From Pyrinomonadaceae bacterium (GTDB lineage: Bacteria > Acidobacteriota > Blastocatellia > Pyrinomonadales > Pyrinomonadaceae), in NCBI GenBank assembly GCA_030841085.1, contig JAVEDP010000022.1, positions 1 to 64,000 of the forward strand: 64,000 nucleotides of DNA, given 5' to 3'. The notes under the pieces are model-generated. The model did not search any database and was not told where the DNA came from. It worked only from the letters and a program-made list of their open reading frames with translations. Both the position numbers and the translations under genes were made by a program. Of the stretch, positions 1 through 9,009 are shown piece after piece; the stretch's first letter is position 1, and each line of letters begins with the position of its first letter.

Positions 1-1037
1 GATTTATCGAATTCAGCCAGAGCCAGGAAGCCATTCTTCAGTTCGCCTGACGGTGGCGGTGGCTGAGGTGAAGCATTACCAAACAATTCTTTGCCGCTAT
101 CGATGAAGCCATTCCCATTACGATCCAAGACCAACCAGGCATCGTCAGAATTCATAGCAGTCCAGGACAGTCTTTGTGCCTGGCCGTCGCCGTCAAAATC
201 AAAGTTGACGCCACCCGCAAGATCCGTCAGGTTAAATCCGTTCCCCAATACATCAATAACGATAGGAGTTTCACCGCAGAGGCCGTTCAAGCAGACATTT
301 GGGAAGGTACACGCGGGAGAGCATCCGTCGCATTGACCATTCTCGTTACAGATTCCCCCACAACAGCCGCCAGCTGCAATGCATGACTCACCGTTAGGGG
401 TACATGGTGTTGGTGTTGGCGTTGGATAATTAACTTGCTTTAGCTTCTGATTATCGCAAGGACTTGGGCTTGTTGGTCTGCCAACAACCGCATTGTATTG
501 GCCTTCCGGCGGACCTGGAGCCATCACAGAATCGCTCGGCGCACAACTGTCGCATTCGCCGAAACCAGCCGGATGACCTATTTCGTGAGCCACCACTTCA
601 AGAAAAGCCAATGGATCAGTCACGCGGGAATCAACTACCATGCTTGCACTAAGTGATTGCAACTGTGCGTTAGTCGAAGTATCTGTGCGTGCTCTTACGC
701 CACCGGCCGGAGTGCCTAAACTTACAGTGATGCTGGAGGTGCCGGGAGCAGGAGGGGAAGTAATAAACTCATAAGTCACACCAGAGTTATTCCCATTCGA
801 CCCATTGGCAGCATTCCAGTTGAGGAAGGAACCTTGAGTAACATCTAAAAGATTTCCGGTTATTGCGGGGTTGATGTACACCTGTACCGTCGCTCCCTGC
901 GGCCAGCCAGCCTTGTTAATCGGTGGAGTATTCTGAGAAGTGCAGGTCTGAGCTTTGATGGTAAGACTGGACAAACATATTAGCCACAGTCCCAACCAGA
1001 CTGAATACCATAGGGATCTTGATAGAGTGTGCTTCAT
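1..1037 (-). CDS. Secreted metzincin-like protease with Cys-rich and EF-hand-like modules (3' end outside window)
   Basis: I translated this open frame by hand from the ATG at 1037; it runs off the left edge, so the C-terminus is missing. Order of parts: signal peptide (about residues 1-29, ending SSLTIKAQ), a domain with the zinc-site motif [12 protein letters not shown] followed by SVMAP, which fits a metzincin Met-turn, a proline/threonine linker, a Cys-rich stretch (GGCCGG), then a module with [13 protein letters not shown], which looks like a calcium-binding EF-hand loop. Metzincins use HExxHxxGxxH/D; here the third ligand position is Glu, so activity is uncertain. The C-terminal module is paralogous to that of the gene at 9738. 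The start overlaps the stop of the preceding gene as ATGA, so the two are probably translationally coupled. The export call is good; the substrate is unknown. Confidence 0.75.
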   Translation of the reverse strand, partial: MKHTLSRSLWYSVWLGLWLICLSSLTIKAQTCTSQNTPPINKAGWPQGATVQVYINPAITGNLLDVTQGSFLNWNAANGSNGNNSGVTYEFITSPPAPGTSSITVSLGTPAGGVRARTDTSTNAQLQSLSASMVVDSRVTDPLAFLEVVAHEIGHPAGFGECDSCAPSDSVMAPGPPEGQYNAVVGRPTSPSPCDNQKLKQVNYPTPTPTPCTPNGESCIAAGGCCGGICNENGQCDGCSPACTFPNVCLNGLCGETPIVIDVLGNGFNLTDLAGGVNFDFDGDGQAQRLSWTAMNSDDAWLVLDRNGNGFIDSGKELFGNASPQPPPPSGELKNGFLALAEFDK

Positions 1038-1852
1038 GGGTTGAACCGCCTTTTTTGATTCCCGCTAGGAGGATTCTTGACGGCTTGTTCTGTCGCGTTT
1101 CGGAAAGCTTGATAGTCTTCATCGTTGTGTTTATCGAACACCCAATCACCACGCCCAAGATTCACTCTCGCACCATCTAGAGCCTGTACCTTATTACCCT
1201 GTAGTTCGTAAGCGGTTAGTATATTGTAATTACCCTGTTCGGCTCGGGAGAGAAAGAATAGATAGTTCTTTCCTTTTGCCGGAGAGCCTTGTCCAATAAT
1301 TCCGTAACGAACAATCTGGCCATTCGGATATTTGACCCGCCCACCAAATCTTTCCGTTACTATCGAATCACCATTTCTTACGTTGAGGTTAGTGGTGTTC
1401 TTCAAGACATCACTAACTTGGACCGTAATTTCTGAGTACACCGCGCCTTTGTCGTTAGAAAGAAAAGCGGCCGAGTCGATTACTCTCCCTTCAACGATAA
1501 GGTCACTCTTATCCGCAGGGATGTCGGGAATACCCTCAGGAGGCTCCCTAACCACACTTACTGTGTTCGAACCAACCTCGGTTTTAACCATTCCCTCGTT
1601 ATCGTACCTACTATTCTTTATTATTCGGTCGGTACTGACGCCGGTGGGGTATGAACTAAGGTCGACGACTGGCGTTGCTGCGTCGTCAAGTTCTTTAGCT
1701 CTTGACTGTGGCTTCACTTCGTTTCCAGTCAGATTCTGTTCGGCCGCTTTTGCTGCGTTCTGCTTTGACTGTGGGTTCTTGCTGAGTACGCCAAATGCCA
1801 AAGTGACTAAGATAAAAGAAAGGGCAACTAGCACTGCTGATTTGAAGAGCAT
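1034..1852 (-). CDS. Secreted protein of unknown function, first gene of a coupled pair
   Basis: This is a 272-residue protein. I chose the ATG at 1852 because GGAGGT lies six bases upstream and the product then opens with a normal signal peptide ([13 protein letters not shown]). A longer frame to 1945 has no such support. The middle holds a beta-rich stretch with SDLIVEGRV, a GGRV element and KNYLFFLS. The same order (VVLAEP or VVVAEP, GGxV, KRYLLxL) occurs in the proteins at 10877 and 11782, so I infer a shared fold although identity is low. It overlaps the metzincin-like gene downstream by four bases (ATGA), suggesting co-production and perhaps a shared extracellular job. I do not recognise a named family. 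Confidence 0.7.
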   Translation of the reverse strand: MLFKSAVLVALSFILVTLAFGVLSKNPQSKQNAAKAAEQNLTGNEVKPQSRAKELDDAATPVVDLSSYPTGVSTDRIIKNSRYDNEGMVKTEVGSNTVSVVREPPEGIPDIPADKSDLIVEGRVIDSAAFLSNDKGAVYSEITVQVSDVLKNTTNLNVRNGDSIVTERFGGRVKYPNGQIVRYGIIGQGSPAKGKNYLFFLSRAEQGNYNILTAYELQGNKVQALDGARVNLGRGDWVFDKHNDEDYQAFRNATEQAVKNPPSGNQKRRFNP

Positions 1853-2134
1853 GATACACCTCCGATTGTGAGACATCCCGACGTTAAATGATCTTGGGAA
1901 CGGACAAGACTTTTGAGGGATAAGCTTGCGCAAAATTCGGGTCAAGTAAGTTCGTCAACAAATAGTCTTGTAGAATTACCTGCTAAGAGTCAAACCTAAT
2001 CAGAGTAGCAAGGATTTCACTTCCAGCAAGAAGACGGCTTCGAGTTCTGGTTTTTTTTCTTACCTCCGCGCTTCGATGCAAGATTTTAAGCATACACACT
2101 TCCTCTGTGGTAACCTTGCTTCGTCCATAAAACA

Positions 2135-2271
2135 AAGACCGGCACGCTATGGGAGCCGATGCCGGTCTTGTCGCGCCACGCTCACCCTTTTGACGTGGCG
2201 CTAGTGGGACACTTTAGTTCCATGAAGACTAAAGTGCCCGGCTGGGGTGCACGCCGCTAAAGGTGCACCCC
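2135..2271. repeat. Cluster of four consecutive hairpins
   Basis: The 1853-2277 spacer contains four inverted repeats in a row: 2135-2144 with 2160-2169, 2173-2180 with 2194-2201, 2210-2218 with 2228-2236, and 2244-2251 with 2264-2271. They lie just behind the 3' end of the minus-strand TPR gene and may end its transcript, although none has a clear T-run. The remaining 160 bases, next to the gene starting at 1852, show nothing I can name. Confidence 0.6.
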
Positions 2272-2277
2272 GGCTCC

Positions 2278-3792
2278 TTAATCACTCTGCGGACTTCCTT
2301 CCACTTCCACGCCTTTATGTTTTTGCGCGCGCCGGTGAATCGGCGAACGCGCCGTCAGCAGATCGTGGTGCCTCGAACCAATCACATAGGCGAGACCCTG
2401 ATAAGTCATGCCCAGCAACTGCGCGGCGTGCGTGACGCTGCCGTTCGATTGCGCCAGCGCCTGGCGAATTAAACCTGATTCGAACTTCAAGACTTCCAAC
2501 GGGAAGGTGCAAGGCGTGTTGAAAACGATTTCGGTGGCGGCTTCCGGTTTCAACTCACCGCGAATGTTGGCGAACACTTTGCGCGCGGCGGCATTCAGTC
2601 GCAGCATGATGTCCTGACTCTGCGATTTGGCCAGCCAGTCGCTGGCGCGATCGTAAGCGGCGTACAACGTTTCGGCCGGCAGGTCGTCGAGCTCTTCGAT
2701 TAATGTGAGCGCGGCGAGCCCCGCCTTGTTAAGAGCGCCAACCTGATGGCCAATCTCGATGGCCTTTTGAAAAGTAAACTGCGCGCGTTCGGTTTGTTTC
2801 AGCCGGGCAATGGCGATGCCGTGAGTGATGAGCGCATCAGCGAGCAGGCATTGATGCCCGCTCTTTTCCAGCACCCGCACTGCACCGCGCGCAACCGCGT
2901 CGGCTTCCTTGAATTTCTTCTCGGCAATCAAAACCTGCGCGCGCGTGTCGTCGATTTGAGCAACGCCAACTTTGTCTTTTACGCGTACTCTCAATCGCCG
3001 CGCTTGTTCAAGGTATACGTGCGCTTCCTTGAAGCGTGAAAGCTTGTACAGAAGAAACCCGAGATTGTTTTTGACGTCGGCACGGAACACATTATTGCCT
3101 GCCAACTTAAAATGATGATCCGCTTTTTCATACTGTTGAAGTATCCGCTCGGTGTTTCCAGCTTCTCCCTTTTCTCCGTCAGAGTTTAGCTTCCTTAGCA
3201 CCATTGCCAACTGACTGTGGTAAGCGCCCTTTATTGCGTGACTTGGTATCTTGTCGAACAGTGCGTTGTTCTCCGTGAGGATTACTAGCGCCTTGTTAAA
3301 TCGCTCAGCGGACCACTCAACAATCGCCAATCGCAAAAGAGCTCTAGCTCTCGTATTCCCGGCTGAAGGGAGCTTTTCGAGTGACTCGACAAGAACGATG
3401 CGGGCCTCATCCAAGGCGCCTTCGCGCCAGTAGCAGCAGGCAAGCTCAACACGCGCCGCCGCTACCTTTTGCCTGTCTCCAATCGACTCGAAAAATTGGA
3501 TACTCTCACTGATGAGATTCTTCGCTACTTCCTGTGCTTCCTTAATCCCTTCCTTGCTCCCGACCCAGCGTGTCAAAACTCCAGCGCACAATAGAACTTC
3601 CGCAGCCACCAATGGATGAAGCGTTTTGGTTTCGGGCCGATCACCTACGCGTTTCCAAAGGCGACCCATCATTTCTTTTGCGCCCTTGTAATCTCCTTTA
3701 TCTTTTAACTCCAGTGCGGCTCGACTTCTGACCAGAGCCTCGTCATTGGCGCTTAGGTGTGCGGTATTGAGTTTTCGTGAGGTTATCCTCAT
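2278..3792 (-). CDS. TPR protein with C-terminal Fis-type helix-turn-helix (putative regulator)
   Basis: The 504-residue protein is almost all alpha-helical TPR-like repeats from about residue 20 to 400 (for example ADVKNNLGFLLYKLSRFKEA and ALITHGIAIARLKQTERA). Near residues 435-475 there is a Fis-like DNA-binding helix pair (ESGLIRQALAQSNGSVTHAA then QLLGMTYQGLAYVI). TPR domains bind peptides or proteins, so this looks like a peptide- or partner-sensing transcription factor, but the HTH is at the C-terminus, unlike the N-terminal HTH of RRNPP regulators. It is divergent from the small secreted peptide gene at 3953, with 160 bases between them. No signal peptide is present, so it should be cytoplasmic. 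The architecture call is solid; the regulatory target is inference. Confidence 0.8.
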   Translation of the reverse strand: MRITSRKLNTAHLSANDEALVRSRAALELKDKGDYKGAKEMMGRLWKRVGDRPETKTLHPLVAAEVLLCAGVLTRWVGSKEGIKEAQEVAKNLISESIQFFESIGDRQKVAAARVELACCYWREGALDEARIVLVESLEKLPSAGNTRARALLRLAIVEWSAERFNKALVILTENNALFDKIPSHAIKGAYHSQLAMVLRKLNSDGEKGEAGNTERILQQYEKADHHFKLAGNNVFRADVKNNLGFLLYKLSRFKEAHVYLEQARRLRVRVKDKVGVAQIDDTRAQVLIAEKKFKEADAVARGAVRVLEKSGHQCLLADALITHGIAIARLKQTERAQFTFQKAIEIGHQVGALNKAGLAALTLIEELDDLPAETLYAAYDRASDWLAKSQSQDIMLRLNAAARKVFANIRGELKPEAATEIVFNTPCTFPLEVLKFESGLIRQALAQSNGSVTHAAQLLGMTYQGLAYVIGSRHHDLLTARSPIHRRAQKHKGVEVEGSPQSD

Positions 3793-3952
3793 GAGAATTA
3801 GACCTTTCTTCGTGAGTGTCAGAGAGCTTGCTAGCCTAACGCCTGCGAATATTAGTTGCCCTTAGCTCGCCTTGCAAGAAGTTCCTGAAGTTGGTCTATT
3901 CTGTTTTATGTAAGAAGTCTTGCATCCCCAAAAACCTTAAAGGAGAATATTC

Positions 3953-4168
3953 ATGAAACGCTTTCTAATGGCTAGTGCCATTGCATGCGCACTTTCCGTT
4001 GCGGCTCTAGCAGGCGAGATACCATCCGACGGTGCACCGCAACCTCCGCCGCAACAAACGACAGGCACAACGAATCCAGGCCAAATACCGACGGATGGTT
4101 TGGTGCCAACAATATCGGACGCAGCGCTTTCTGCGCTGCTGACTGCCCTTGGTCTGGTCTCATTCTAA
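3953..4168 (+). CDS. Small secreted peptide with two IP(S/T)DG repeats
   Basis: A 71-residue product with a clean signal peptide (MKRFLMASAIACALSVAALAG) and a strong ribosome site, AAAGGAG, about seven bases before the ATG. The mature part has two copies of a short motif, GEIPSDG and GQIPTDG, separated by a Pro/Gln/Thr linker, and ends in a hydrophobic tail (ALSALLTALGLVSF). It has no cysteines after the signal. It is divergent from the TPR/Fis regulator, and an 8-base palindrome (CTTGCAAG, 3871-3878) lies in the shared promoter region and may be an operator. Function is unknown; a signalling pro-peptide is one possibility, a small envelope protein another. Confidence 0.75.
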   Translation: MKRFLMASAIACALSVAALAGEIPSDGAPQPPPQQTTGTTNPGQIPTDGLVPTISDAALSALLTALGLVSF

Positions 4169-4342
4169 GAACGCTAAATCGGTATTGGTTTTGAAAGAGA
4201 GATTTTTCGCGGTGTGCTTAGCTAACCCTTCACCGCACTCACCCTAACATTACCGATTCGCTCTCCGGCTGGACGCGACAATCTAACTCAACTGGGCCGC
4301 CTCACGGCAGCATGGAGTAGTGTGTCCGCCGCTGTAAGGCAA

Positions 4343-4406
4343 CTGTTAGTTTGCGGTCGTTCGTTGCCACTCAAGTTGAAGGGTAGCCACGGCCGCAAAC
4401 TAACAG
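4343..4406. repeat. 14-bp perfect inverted repeat in spacer 4169-4515
   Basis: The arms 4343-4356 and 4393-4406 are perfect complements (CTGTTAGTTTGCGG and its reverse complement) with a 36-base loop. It lies downstream of the secreted peptide gene and could end its transcript or belong to the palindromic repeats seen elsewhere in the window. Nothing else in this 347-base gap is recognisable. Confidence 0.6.
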
Positions 4407-4515
4407 TTTGCTTTACGATTGGCATGAGGATCCGATTTCTCCCATCCGCTCTCACTTCCCGCGAACAAAATCTCTCACGCAGTCGTATGAATCACGCAAC
4501 GGAGGTTTAGCAACG

Positions 4516-4725
4516 ATGCGCGATCCATTTACCGCAGGCATTCTTAGTTTTCTTATTCCCGGCGTGGGCCAGCTTTACAATGGCCGCATACTGGCCGGCA
4601 TTCTGTGGCTGATCATCACGCCTGGCATGTGGATTGGCACCGGCGGCACGCTCGGTTGGATCTGTCACATCATCGCCGCCTACACCGCGTACTCCTTCGC
4701 AAAGGATCACCCCGTTCGCGTGTGA
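4516..4725 (+). CDS. TM2-like small membrane protein
   Basis: A 69-residue protein. The ATG at 4516 has GGAGGT nine bases upstream; a longer frame from 4408 adds an unlikely charged N-terminus. The sequence shows FTAGILSFLIPGVGQLYNGR, the GxGQxYxG signature of TM2-type and related small membrane proteins, followed by a second hydrophobic span (ILAGILWLIITPGMWIGTG) and a third near the C-terminus. The family sits in the cytoplasmic membrane and its function is not established. It lies just upstream of hicBA but with a 78-base gap, so it need not be co-transcribed. Confidence 0.75.
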   Translation: MRDPFTAGILSFLIPGVGQLYNGRILAGILWLIITPGMWIGTGGTLGWICHIIAAYTAYSFAKDHPVRV

Positions 4726-4803
4726 ATCGCCCAAGCAAACGCGACTCCTGACGCTAGTAATTCTGCCATTATCATCATCTCCGCTGTATGTTAGAGTTAG
4801 CGC

Positions 4804-5091
4804 ATGAAGTCAGTGCGCAAGAATCGCAACGGGCGCCCACGAAAGCCGGAAGTTCCGGTTACGATCGGAAAATACACCTTCAATGTAATTATCACGCCTA
4901 ATGATCCCGATGGATATTTAGTTACCTGTCCTGCCCTACCCGGACTCGTTACTCAAGGCGATACTCTTGAAGAAGCTCGTGAAATGGCGGCGGATGCTCT
5001 TGCCTGTCATTTGGAGAGCATGATTGAAGACGGTCTCCCTATCCCTGAAGACCTGACGTTCATCACACCTGTGAGCGTCAAGGTTGCATGA
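4804..5091 (+). CDS. hicB: HicB-family antitoxin
   Basis: The 95-residue protein has a basic N-terminal tail and then the partial-RNase-H HicB fold: YTFNVIITPNDPDGYLVTCP, ALPGLVTQGDTLEEA and a helix with ALACHLESMIEDG. HicB binds and neutralises the mRNA interferase HicA and usually represses its own operon. The next gene overlaps by four bases (ATGA, 5088-5091), so the pair is translationally coupled. The antitoxin comes first here, the reverse of the common hicA-hicB order but a known arrangement. Confidence 0.88.
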   Translation: MKSVRKNRNGRPRKPEVPVTIGKYTFNVIITPNDPDGYLVTCPALPGLVTQGDTLEEAREMAADALACHLESMIEDGLPIPEDLTFITPVSVKVA

Positions 5092-5306
5092 CCAAGTTGC
5101 CACAATTGAAGCCTCGCCAGGTCGTGCGTGTTTTGGAACGCGCTGGTTTCGCCAAACGCAAATCGAAGGGCGGTCATCGCACTTACGTCAAAGGCGCTCT
5201 TCGAGTAACACTTCCCTATCACGCCACAGACATCAAACTCGGAACGCTACGTTCAATAATTGACCAGGCTGGGATGACTGTTGAAGAGTTTCTCCGGTAT
5301 CTTTAG
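5088..5306 (+). CDS. hicA: HicA-family mRNA interferase toxin
   Basis: At 72 residues this has the usual HicA length, a double-stranded-RNA-binding-like fold. Visible motifs are the N-terminal LKPRQVVRVLERAGF helix, KSKGGHRTYVKG with the catalytic His, and LGTLRSIIDQAGMTVEEFL at the C-terminus. HicA cleaves mRNA and halts growth when HicB is lost. The pair seems intact, with no frameshift and the active-site His present. It lies directly in front of zwf but has no apparent link to it. Confidence 0.88.
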   Translation: MTKLPQLKPRQVVRVLERAGFAKRKSKGGHRTYVKGALRVTLPYHATDIKLGTLRSIIDQAGMTVEEFLRYL

Positions 5307-5341
5307 CAGCGTAACTTCATAAGTCCGCCGGTTGTGTGTTG

Positions 5342-6883
5342 ATGGATACAACTACCTCCTCCAATGAAAATCCTTTGCGCGCGGGCATGCGGCTCGAGCG
5401 CGTGGCGCCCCCGTGTGTGGTTGTCATTTTTGGCGCCACCGGCGATCTCACGCGCCGCAAACTTTTGCCTGCTCTCTATCGCTTGACTGAACAGCGATTG
5501 ATACCGGCGGAGTTTGCGATTCTGGGGACCGCGCGCCAAACGATGAGCGATGACGAATTTCGCGCGCACATGCAAGCGGCAATAAAAGAATTTGCGGCCG
5601 ATGAAAACTTTGACGAATTAACCTGGCAGAGTTTTGCGAAAAGACTTTTCTATATCGCCGGAGAGTTCAATGACGTCGAGCTTTACACCAAGTTAAAGAG
5701 CAAGCTTGAAGAGGTCGATGCCGAATGCAACACGCGCGGCAATCGCTTGTTCTATCTCGCGACTGCGCCCGACAATTTCGGTTTGATTGCCGGACAACTG
5801 GGCCAGGCCGAATTGGCGCGGCCCAAAGAGGGAAGCTGGACGCGCATCATCGTTGAAAAACCATTTGGCCACGATCTCGAAAGCGCGCGCGCATTGAACC
5901 AGGAGCTGGCGGAAGTTTTTGAAGAGAAACAGATCTATCGCATCGATCATTATCTCGGAAAAGAAACGGTGCAAAACCTGCTGGTATTTCGTTTTGCCAA
6001 CAGCATCTTCGAGCCGCTCTGGAACCGCCAATACATCGATCACATTCAAATCACCAACGCCGAAGGGATCGGCGTCGAAGGTCGCGGCGGCTATTATGAA
6101 AAGGCCGGCGCGTTGCGCGACATGATTCAGAACCACGTGTTCCAGGTGACGTCGTTAATCGCCATGGAGCCGCCGGCGTCGCTCTCGGCCAACGGCGTGC
6201 GCGATGAAAAGATCAAGGCGATGCAATCTGTGCGTCCGCTGCCCGCTGAGCAAATAGAAAAATTTACGGTCCGTGGCCAATATGGACCAGGCACGGTGCT
6301 GGGCGACACGGTGCCGGGTTATCGCCAGGAGCCGGGCGTCGATCCAAATTCTTCCACCGAAACTTTCGCCGCGCTCAGACTTCATTTCGATAACTGGCGT
6401 TGGGCCGGCGTTCCTTTCTATCTGCGTTCCGGAAAGCGTCTGCAGAAACACATCACTGAGATTGCGATTCAGTTTAAGGATGTGCCGCATCGTTTGTTTA
6501 CAGATGCCGATGCGCCGCTGCAGCCAAATGTATTGGTCATTCGCATTCAACCAAACGAAGGCATCACGTTAAGGTTTGGCGCGAAACTACCGGGCCAGGC
6601 AATGCGCATTCGTTCGGTCAACATGGATTTCCGCTACGGCTCGTCGTTTGGAGTAAAGCCGCCGGAAGCCTACGAGCGTTTGTTGCTCGATTGCATGTTG
6701 GGAGACTCTACGCTTTACGCGCGCCGCGACATGGTTGAGCGCGGCTGGGAAATTGTTTCGCCGATCATCGCTGCCTGGCAGCAACCGGCAACAGATTTTC
6801 CCAACTACGAAGCCGGTTCCTGGGGGCCGCAGGCCGCGTTTGAAATGATCGAGCGCGATGGCAGAAAGTGGCGGCGACTTTGA
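5342..6883 (+). CDS. zwf: Glucose-6-phosphate 1-dehydrogenase
   Basis: A 513-residue enzyme that oxidises glucose-6-phosphate to 6-phosphogluconolactone with NADP, the entry to the oxidative pentose phosphate route. The N-terminus has the dinucleotide site FGATGDLTRRKLLPAL, then the EKPFGHD element and the active-site motif RIDHYLGKE (about residue 202). Full length fits the family. GTG and TTG codons at 5336 and 5339 are in frame; I prefer the ATG at 5342, though no clear ribosome site helps the choice. Its partner opcA follows after a repeat-filled spacer of 183 bases. Confidence 0.95.
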   Translation: MDTTTSSNENPLRAGMRLERVAPPCVVVIFGATGDLTRRKLLPALYRLTEQRLIPAEFAILGTARQTMSDDEFRAHMQAAIKEFAADENFDELTWQSFAKRLFYIAGEFNDVELYTKLKSKLEEVDAECNTRGNRLFYLATAPDNFGLIAGQLGQAELARPKEGSWTRIIVEKPFGHDLESARALNQELAEVFEEKQIYRIDHYLGKETVQNLLVFRFANSIFEPLWNRQYIDHIQITNAEGIGVEGRGGYYEKAGALRDMIQNHVFQVTSLIAMEPPASLSANGVRDEKIKAMQSVRPLPAEQIEKFTVRGQYGPGTVLGDTVPGYRQEPGVDPNSSTETFAALRLHFDNWRWAGVPFYLRSGKRLQKHITEIAIQFKDVPHRLFTDADAPLQPNVLVIRIQPNEGITLRFGAKLPGQAMRIRSVNMDFRYGSSFGVKPPEAYERLLLDCMLGDSTLYARRDMVERGWEIVSPIIAAWQQPATDFPNYEAGSWGPQAAFEMIERDGRKWRRL

Positions 6884-6884
6884 A

Positions 6885-7063
6885 AAGCAGTCGGCAGACG
6901 GCAGTAGCAGTCGGCAGTTGTCAGTAAGCAGAAGGCAGAAAGCAGTAGGCAGAAAGAAGAATCAATTCAGTATTCTAACTTCTGACCCTGATCCTGAACT
7001 CCGAACTCCGAACTCTGATCTCTGAACTCTGATCTCTGACCTCTGATCTCTGACTTCCGATTC
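6885..7063. repeat. Short tandem repeat block between zwf and opcA
   Basis: Two different degenerate tandem repeats are back to back. 6885-6955 is built on units like GGCAGTA/GGCAGAA, and 6981-7060 on units like CTCTGATCTCTGA. They leave no room for a normal promoter, so opcA probably depends on zwf transcription. They belong to the same class of element as those listed at 13280, 18001, 26893, 34464 and other sites. Confidence 0.75.
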
Positions 7064-7066
7064 ATT

Positions 7067-8272
7067 ATGCAGCAAATCGCATTGGGAAAAACTTTAGATG
7101 TTGAGGTCGTCGAGCAGGAACTCGACGCGCTTTGGCACGTCAGTACCGGCGCCGCGCGGTCGCAACTCTCCGCCGCCGACAAGCGGTCCGATGACGAGCG
7201 GTCCGATGACGAGCGTTCCGATGACGAGACGGCGGTGCTGCGCGCGCGCGCCGCAAACTTGTTGGTGTTCGTCAGCGATGACAAGTCGCTCGAGCAAGTT
7301 CATGAACTGCTGCAGGAACTAACTACCGTGCATCCCAGCCGTGTGCTGACGATGTTCGGCGAGAACAACGCACCTGATAACGATATTGAAATGTTCGTGT
7401 CGGCTCTCAGCCAAAAAGAAAAGCTCGGTGGCCAGAAACGTTTGTGCTGCGAAGAGGTGACACTCAAAGCGCAGGGCAGCTTTGTCTCAGAACTTCCGAG
7501 CGCCGCGTTGCCGCTGCTGGTTTCCGACCTGCCGATATTTCTTTGGTGGCGCAGCGTGGTTGATAGCGAACAAAAAGTTTTCAAGAACTTGCTGCACGCG
7601 TCCGATCGTTTGATCGTGGACTCGGTCGAGTTTGCAAAGCCCGTCGCCGAGCTGTTGGCAGTAAACAAAATTTTCAAGCAGCACGATGAGACTGCGGTTG
7701 GCATCAGCGATCTTAACTGGGCCAGGCTCACGTCGTGGCGCGGTCTACTGGCAGACTTTTACGATGTGGCGGAATATCGGGCGGCACTCGAAGAAATCGA
7801 TAACGTTTGTATTAGTTATGTGGCGCCGCAAACGGACGAGACCGCGATCGCGCCGCAAGCGCTGTTGATGGCGGGCTGGCTGGCAAGCCGGCTGCGATGG
7901 ACCATATTGGACAACCCTGCAACTCGCGACGATGAACGTTCGGTTTTTGAGTTTGGAAGTGAACGCGGTCAGACTGTTAACGTTGAACTTCATCGCGTAA
8001 AAGAAGTCGGCATAAACCCCGGACGACTTGCCCGCGTCGAATTGCAATCGTCGATCAATGGCTCAGGTTTTAAAGTTGAACGCAGTCCTGATCTCCAGCG
8101 CGTGTTAACTGAAGCCACGCTTGGCTCCAACGTGCAGCGCGGCCGAGTATTGCCGGTGCGCAATCGCAGCACCGCGCAACTGCTCAGCCGCGAGATGGAA
8201 ATTCTCTGCAACGATCAGATCTATCAGCATGCGGTCAAGGTCGCTGCCAGCCTGATTGAACGTTGCTCCTGA
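7067..8272 (+). CDS. opcA: Glucose-6-phosphate dehydrogenase assembly protein OpcA
   Basis: A 401-residue OpcA-family protein, which activates or assembles Zwf in cyanobacteria and actinobacteria. Typical features are LLVFVSDDKS, the SELPSAALPLLVSDLPIFLWWR segment (about residues 145-165) and WLASRLRW. It follows zwf on the same strand, as usual. A linker at about residues 40-54 encodes three copies of RSDDE from a 15-bp direct repeat at 7184-7228, probably a lineage-specific expansion. A decayed piece resembling its 3' end appears at about 12541, beyond the accessory island that starts right behind this gene. Confidence 0.9.
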   Translation: MQQIALGKTLDVEVVEQELDALWHVSTGAARSQLSAADKRSDDERSDDERSDDETAVLRARAANLLVFVSDDKSLEQVHELLQELTTVHPSRVLTMFGENNAPDNDIEMFVSALSQKEKLGGQKRLCCEEVTLKAQGSFVSELPSAALPLLVSDLPIFLWWRSVVDSEQKVFKNLLHASDRLIVDSVEFAKPVAELLAVNKIFKQHDETAVGISDLNWARLTSWRGLLADFYDVAEYRAALEEIDNVCISYVAPQTDETAIAPQALLMAGWLASRLRWTILDNPATRDDERSVFEFGSERGQTVNVELHRVKEVGINPGRLARVELQSSINGSGFKVERSPDLQRVLTEATLGSNVQRGRVLPVRNRSTAQLLSREMEILCNDQIYQHAVKVAASLIERCS

Positions 8273-8484
8273 ACTGTTTTTGCGAAGCTTGCTGCGTTCT
8301 CTCCCGCGCGAGCGCTTACTAGAATACTTGCAAGTAACCAAGACTTCTGTTCTGAGGAAATGACTTGACAGAGATGCCAACTGGGGCATATGTTCACGGC
8401 GTTTTGACGGTTAACTGCCAGCAAGAGCCTCATTCCTCAACGAATCCCGCTCTTGCTAAGCAGACAGCCCTTAGAAATCTCCAG

Positions 8485-8997
8485 ATGATAAATCTAGCTA
8501 GAAAAATTGAATTCATAGCGAATGTGTCAATTATCATCGTCGCGATGCTTTTAGTCATCGTTCTTACCAAGCAATATTTAATTAGAACAACACAGGTTGA
8601 GACTCCCATCGTGGACAGCCGGCAATCTCGTATCGGCTCGAAGACTGCGGCGCTTAATATTAATTGGAGCCAAAACGGGCAGACGCTCCTGTTAGCGATT
8701 TCAAGCACTTGTAGGTATTGCACTGAAAGTGCTGTCTTTTACCAGCGCGTCGTTAATGGGAATACAAACACGACAATCGTGGCAGTCATGCCGCAAACAG
8801 CCGATGATGCCAGGAAATATTTGGATGACCAAAAGATACGAGTTAATGAGATTAGACAGGCATCTTTGGAATCTCTGGGAGTTACTGGTACGCCGACGCT
8901 TATTTTAGTGGATGGCAATGGAATTGTAACAGGGTGGTGGGTCGGAAAGCTTTCCACGAGTCAGGAAACAGACGTTCTACACAGATTACACGTGTGA
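8485..8997 (+). CDS. Membrane-anchored thioredoxin-like protein (CRYC)
   Basis: I place the start at the ATG 8485, giving MINLARKIEFIANVSIIIVAMLL, one signal anchor close to the N-terminus, and a product of 170 residues. An upstream TTG at 8365 with GAGGAAA before it is in frame and cannot be excluded. The exported part has a thioredoxin-like redox motif, STCRYCTES, and the cis-proline strand GVTGTPTLILVDGNG. It probably reduces or oxidises thiols of envelope proteins. Two downstream island proteins (10877, 11782) have matching CxxC motifs and may be its substrates; that is inference. It opens the 8.4-12.5 kb accessory island. Confidence 0.75.
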   Translation: MINLARKIEFIANVSIIIVAMLLVIVLTKQYLIRTTQVETPIVDSRQSRIGSKTAALNINWSQNGQTLLLAISSTCRYCTESAVFYQRVVNGNTNTTIVAVMPQTADDARKYLDDQKIRVNEIRQASLESLGVTGTPTLILVDGNGIVTGWWVGKLSTSQETDVLHRLHV

Positions 8998-9009
8998 TAG
9001 GAGGCAGGT

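Noticed and set aside
1332-1871. 179-codon plus-strand frame
   Set aside because: It lies opposite the secreted protein gene, has no ribosome site, and reads as an antisense shadow.
3871-3920. Sigma-70 promoter for the small peptide gene
   Set aside because: Candidate boxes have poor spacing or match; only the CTTGCAAG palindrome is clear, so no promoter is called.
5307-5341. Duplicated tail of the TM2-like gene behind hicBA
   Set aside because: I looked for one by analogy with leuDC and thiC; no similarity to 4690-4725 is visible.
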